From assembly GCA_030614245.1 (NCBI GenBank), contig JAUWKK010000104.1, positions 1 through 8,277 of the forward strand: a DNA stretch of 8,277 bases, written 5' to 3'. Position 1 is the first letter of the stretch. Each line of letters starts with the position of its first letter. A model generated the notes under the pieces. It was not told the origin of the DNA. It worked only from the letters and a program-made list of their open reading frames with translations, and did not search any database. The DNA is from Planctomycetota bacterium. GTDB taxonomy: Bacteria > Planctomycetota > PUPC01 > JABMSA01 > JAUWKK01. Shown piece after piece: positions 6,401 to 8,277 of this stretch. The position numbers and the translations under genes are program-made.

Positions 6401-6781
6401 AATTCCGTCGAGATGCACTTGCAAATGGCGTTCCAAAGCAGCCTGCAAAGTGCGATCAACATCGCCTATTATGCCGCAATACCCATAAGGCCTTGTCATT
6501 TCAGAGGTTAAGCGCGCCTTGTGATGATGCTGTTTGGCACAATACAGCCGTGGCATTCGGAACATATAGTCAGGGCTATGGCAGGGGCCTGTGGAGAACG
6601 CCCCATATGTGCAGGATGCCGCATGTCTGCAAATACGCCGACGGAGCCAAGTGTCGTAAGAATGGTAATGCCAACAGCTTACAGGCGTGCAATGCTTCCC
6701 GGCGCATTCGCAGACGGGCCTGAATGAGCACATGCTGCGGTCGAAATGGGGCTGTGGCGTTCTACGCAACCCGCTGTTCAC
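6371..6781 (-). pseudogene. Possible decayed Cys/His-rich gene on the minus strand
   Basis: Three observations on the minus strand are hard to reconcile with one intact gene. One frame is open over 136 codons from 6781 and is Cys-rich. A second frame, broken by a TAA, contains an export-signal-like run (VGITILTTLGSVGVFA), then ICSECHGC, a cytochrome-c-like CxxCH, and ends in TAA at 6508-6510. Eight bases further on, the first frame contains MTRPYGYCGIIGDVDRTLQ, which looks protein-like. The pattern would fit a frameshifted remnant of a small heme or metal protein, but the frames may equally be chance. No SD was found, and the last codons fall inside a dispersed repeat. Confidence 0.25.
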
Positions 6782-6880
6782 GATGCGGGCGGCGAAAGAG
6801 AATTCTAAAATGCCGCAAGTCGTTACTACTCAGAATGTTAGCACCAGATTGCAGGGAGCCGTTGAGAGTTTTCCAGCATT

Positions 6881-6897
6881 TTGGCACTGCTGTTGCT
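6881..6897 (+). promoter_or_regulatory. Sigma-54 (RpoN) type -24/-12 promoter
   Basis: TTGGCAC, five bases, TTGCT matches the YTGGCACGRNNNTTGCW consensus at every defined position but one (T in place of G after GGCAC). The -24 GG (6883-6884) and -12 GC (6895-6896) have correct spacing. Transcription would begin near 6908, leaving a leader of about 110 bases before the first Flp pilin. No enhancer site for the required activator was identified upstream. Confidence 0.65.
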
Positions 6898-7017
6898 TCA
6901 CTTGCAGGCCGAAAGCGAAAGCAAGAAGCCGTAAAGAAAGGGAGCTTGCTTGTTGACGCATTGATGTGTGTTGATTTTATGGCCTTTTGTCGGCAATGTT
7001 CAGGAAAGGAGACAGAT

Positions 7018-7173
7018 ATGAAGACACTTAAGATGTTCAGGCGTGAGAAGGGACAGAGTTTGGTTGAGTATGCGCTGATTATAGCGCTTGTTTCCATTGC
7101 GATAGTCGGCGGCCTGACGGGCCTCGCCACTGGTCTCGGCACCCAGTTCACGAACATTATCGCTTCGATGTAA
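7018..7173 (+). CDS. flp: Flp-type (type IVb) prepilin, major pilin candidate
   Basis: 51 residues with a strong SD (AAAGGAG at 7005-7011, 6 bases before ATG). The basic leader MKTLKMFRREKG is followed by the prepilin peptidase site G12/Q13 and the Flp motif QSLVEYALI with Glu at +5 and Tyr at +6. One hydrophobic helix (about 19-40) forms the fibre core, and a short polar tail follows. Size and motif fit the Tad-pilus subunit, cleaved by a TadV-type peptidase and assembled in the inner membrane. It is first in the plus-strand block, downstream of the sigma-54 site. A stable palindrome after it could limit read-through and keep this pilin more abundant than the later genes. Confidence 0.92.
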   Translation: MKTLKMFRREKGQSLVEYALIIALVSIAIVGGLTGLATGLGTQFTNIIASM

Positions 7174-7230
7174 GCCGGATTTGATGTTGCCTGATGGCAT
7201 CACGTCAAGAGGTGGTGGACGGTATTAAAC

Positions 7231-7260
7231 GGTAGGGGCGGTTCACGAACCGCCCCTACG
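7231..7260. repeat. GTAG-bounded palindrome, copy 2
   Basis: It differs from the copy at 3935-3964 by one base at the centre (TTCAC in place of TTCGC), leaving 13-base perfect arms and a two-base loop. It lies between the two Flp genes. The RNA hairpin has no following U-run, so it is not a classical terminator; an mRNA-stabilising or attenuating effect is possible. Confidence 0.85.
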
Positions 7261-7293
7261 CCACCGTTCACCCCCGTTGCTTAAACTTGCGAG

Positions 7294-7527
7294 ATGATGA
7301 TGTATTTGGACCAATATGTGGGGCAGGCGTTCAGCCTGCCAACGGAATCAATCAGCAGCCTGGAAAGGCTGCTCCACATTAAGAGATTGCGTCGAGGACA
7401 ATCACTCATGGAGTACGTCCTGATTCTTACTCTCGTCTCGACCGCAGTTGTAGGCGCACTCACCCTCTTCGGAGCGCGGGTGGCGCAGGACATCAACGGC
7501 CTGGCGCAACAGGTGATTTCGCTGTGA
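7294..7527 (+). CDS. Second Flp-type prepilin with a repeat-derived leader
   Basis: 77 codons from the ATG triplet at 7294, preceded only by a weak GCGAG. The mature part is typical: KRLRRG35/QSLMEYVLILTLV, with Glu at +5, Tyr at +6, one hydrophobic helix and a short tail (43 mature residues). The leader is 35 residues against 12 in the first pilin, and residues 8-29 are encoded by REPIN-like copy C. An alternative start inside or after the repeat (GTG at 7318, TTG at 7387) is possible but has no good ribosome site. Either the element lengthened the leader, or it separated the pilin from its own start and the gene is poorly expressed. Role: minor or paralogous Tad pilin. Confidence 0.75.
   Translation: MMMYLDQYVGQAFSLPTESISSLERLLHIKRLRRGQSLMEYVLILTLVSTAVVGALTLFGARVAQDINGLAQQVISL
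7315..7380 (+). repeat. REPIN-like two-hairpin element, copy C
   Basis: TATGTGG end, GGCAGGC/GCCTGCC hairpin, 13-base spacer, AGCAGCC/GGCTGCT hairpin, CCACATT end. The two arms are themselves related in inverted orientation (TGTGGGGCAGGC against TGTGGAGCAGCC), which is REPIN layout. It is two mismatches from copy B over 66 bases. It lies in frame in the second Flp gene and codes for most of its leader. Confidence 0.85.
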
Positions 7528-7610
7528 TGGACACCGTGAGTAGGGGCGAAAAATGTTTCGCCGCTACTTGGACGTGCACGACGCACCGACAGGCTCGAAG
7601 TCGGTTGAGA

Positions 7611-7681
7611 CGGATGAAACCACTGATAAAGACAGATACGGATTCTTAATAATCAGCCTTCATCTGTGGATGCCTTTCTTC
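7611..7681 (+). repeat. Dispersed repeat with ACAGATA...TCATCTGTGG, copy 2
   Basis: Same order of shared blocks as 6319-6400 (CGGATGAAACC, ACAGATA, TTCTTAATAATCAGC, TCATCTGTGG.TGCCTTTCTT), about ten bases shorter in the middle. It fills most of the gap between the second Flp gene and the TadE-like gene. Its presence explains why the TadE frame stays open upstream of the true start. Confidence 0.7.
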
Positions 7682-7723
7682 AAGTGCCACTGCGTTGGCT
7701 TGTTGCCCGGCGGAGGACATATC

Positions 7724-8155
7724 ATGACAAGAAAAATACGAAACAGTCATAAACGCCGATCCCGCCAGAATCGCGGGCGGGCAGGGCAGGCGCTGGTCGA
7801 ATTCGCCCTTATACTGCCAGTGCTGTTGCTGGTGCTTCTGGGAACCGTCGAGTTCGGGCGGATGTGTACAGCACAGAATGCGGTTACCAACGCCGCCCGT
7901 GAGGGCGTACGGAGCGGTGTGCTTGCCACCTCGAACGCCGCCGATGTGCAGGCACTGGTAACGGGGCTTCTCGCTTCCGCCGGTATTGATACCGATAAGG
8001 TCGCGGTTGCGGTCCAGAACGTCGGGACCGCTTACCTGCCCGGCGCTGACGTTACCGTAACGGTCGATTATGAGTATGAGCCCCTGGTGGGAGACATTCT
8101 CGGCTTGGGAACATCTCTGACTTTAACGAGCACCAGCGTGATGCGGCACGAATAG
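7724..8155 (+). CDS. TadE-like pseudopilin of the Tad pilus
   Basis: 143 residues from ATG at 7724, chosen because GGAGG (7712-7716) lies 7 bases upstream; the longer frame from 7553 runs through a dispersed repeat. A basic N-terminus (MTRKIRNSHKRRSRQNRGRAG) precedes the prepilin-like site G21/Q22 and QALVEFALILPVLLLVLLG, with Glu at +5. EFGRMCTAQNAVTNAAREGV (43-62) is the conserved TadE block. The C-terminal part is soluble and beta-rich, as in TadE proteins, which act as minor pseudopilins at the inner membrane. It follows the two Flp genes, in the usual order of compact Tad loci. Function within Tad assembly is from family knowledge. Confidence 0.88.
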   Translation: MTRKIRNSHKRRSRQNRGRAGQALVEFALILPVLLLVLLGTVEFGRMCTAQNAVTNAAREGVRSGVLATSNAADVQALVTGLLASAGIDTDKVAVAVQNVGTAYLPGADVTVTVDYEYEPLVGDILGLGTSLTLTSTSVMRHE

Positions 8156-8160
8156 GGCCG

Positions 8161-8240
8161 CTGGAAGAGAACAGGAGAAAGGAGAGCAGGCGACAGTTGT
8201 CGTCTGAAGCATTCGACTGTTCGACTGTTCAACTGTCCGA
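8161..8240 (-). repeat. Dispersed repeat with GAACAGTT units, copy 2 (inverted)
   Basis: The reverse complement reads GGACAGTTGAACAGTCGAAC, then TCGCCTGCTCTCC and a CTCTTCCAG end, matching 4101-4186. It fills almost the whole gap between the TadE-like stop and the next start, leaving a clean ribosome site after it. Confidence 0.75.
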
Positions 8241-8258
8241 TTTACGGAGGAGCGAGGG

Positions 8259-8277
8259 ATGCGAAGATCGAAGCCAA
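8259..8277 (+). CDS. Start of the next Tad-locus gene (3' outside window)
   Basis: ATG at 8259 with GGAGG at 8246-8250, 8 bases upstream, then six codons (MRRSKP) to the window edge. Position and a basic start fit another TadE/TadG-like or CpaB-like protein, but six residues cannot decide. Confidence 0.5.

Larger units (their letters stand above)
6287..7017. other. Stretch without a confident gene between the divergent gene blocks
   Basis: The stretch separates the minus-strand array from the plus-strand pilus genes. It holds a dispersed repeat (6319-6400), a Cys/His-rich part with competing minus-strand frames (about 6371-6781) and a sigma-54-type promoter (6881-6897). No frame has both a good ribosome site and a recognisable family. 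No convincing promoter for the minus-strand array was found, although one is expected here. Confidence 0.6.

Noticed and set aside
6953..6982. Sigma-70 promoter TTGACG with a TTTTAT or TTTATG box before the first Flp gene
   Set aside because: The -10 boxes match poorly; the sigma-54 site just upstream is much stronger. It cannot be excluded as a second promoter.
6762..7157. Minus-strand 131-codon frame opposite the first Flp gene
   Set aside because: It is antisense to a clear pilin and the sigma-54 promoter, with no domain likeness.
3217..7380. CRISPR array from the repeated hairpins
   Set aside because: Copies are kilobases apart, in both orientations, with no regular spacers.
7553..7723. 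Longer TadE start at 7553
   Set aside because: No good ribosome site there; the extension runs through a dispersed repeat, while 7724 has GGAGG at proper spacing and gives the family-like N-terminus.

Overview
The window looks like part of a bacterial chromosome of moderately high GC, probably from a Planctomycetes-type (PVC) or similar environmental lineage. That placement is an inference from the mix of dispersed palindromic repeats, a Tad/Flp pilus locus, zinc-ribbon membrane proteins and divergent chaperone genes. No rRNA or tRNA is present to test it.

Region 1 (1-720, minus strand) is a secreted alpha/beta-hydrolase of the esterase/PHB-depolymerase type, whose 3' end lies outside the window. 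A 235-base gap with a degenerate dispersed repeat separates it from the next block. Region 2 (956-6265, minus strand) is a five-gene array read right to left: a zinc-ribbon multi-pass membrane protein, a TPR protein with a C-terminal zinc ribbon, a very divergent GrpE-like protein, a short Hsp70 with no lid, and an RDD-family membrane protein whose soluble C-terminus resembles a J-domain with SPD in place of HPD. Together they look like a complete but strongly modified Hsp70 cycle (ATPase, nucleotide-exchange factor, J-like cofactor) tied to the membrane. This is the most interesting content here.

Region 3 (about 6287-7017) has no confident gene. It holds one copy of a dispersed repeat, some Cys/His-rich minus-strand frames that may be a decayed gene, and a near-perfect sigma-54 promoter. 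Region 4 (7018-8277, plus strand) starts a Tad (tight adherence) pilus locus: two Flp prepilins, a TadE-like pseudopilin and the first codons of another gene.

At least five repeat families are scattered through these 8 kb. Three copies of a 60-66-base two-hairpin (REPIN-like) element sit in or against genes and supply codons: a loop of the zinc-ribbon membrane protein, the C-terminal tail and stop of the GrpE-like protein, and the leader of the second Flp pilin. Other repeat copies form the linker of the TPR/zinc-ribbon protein. Dispersed repeats therefore seem to be reshaping proteins here.
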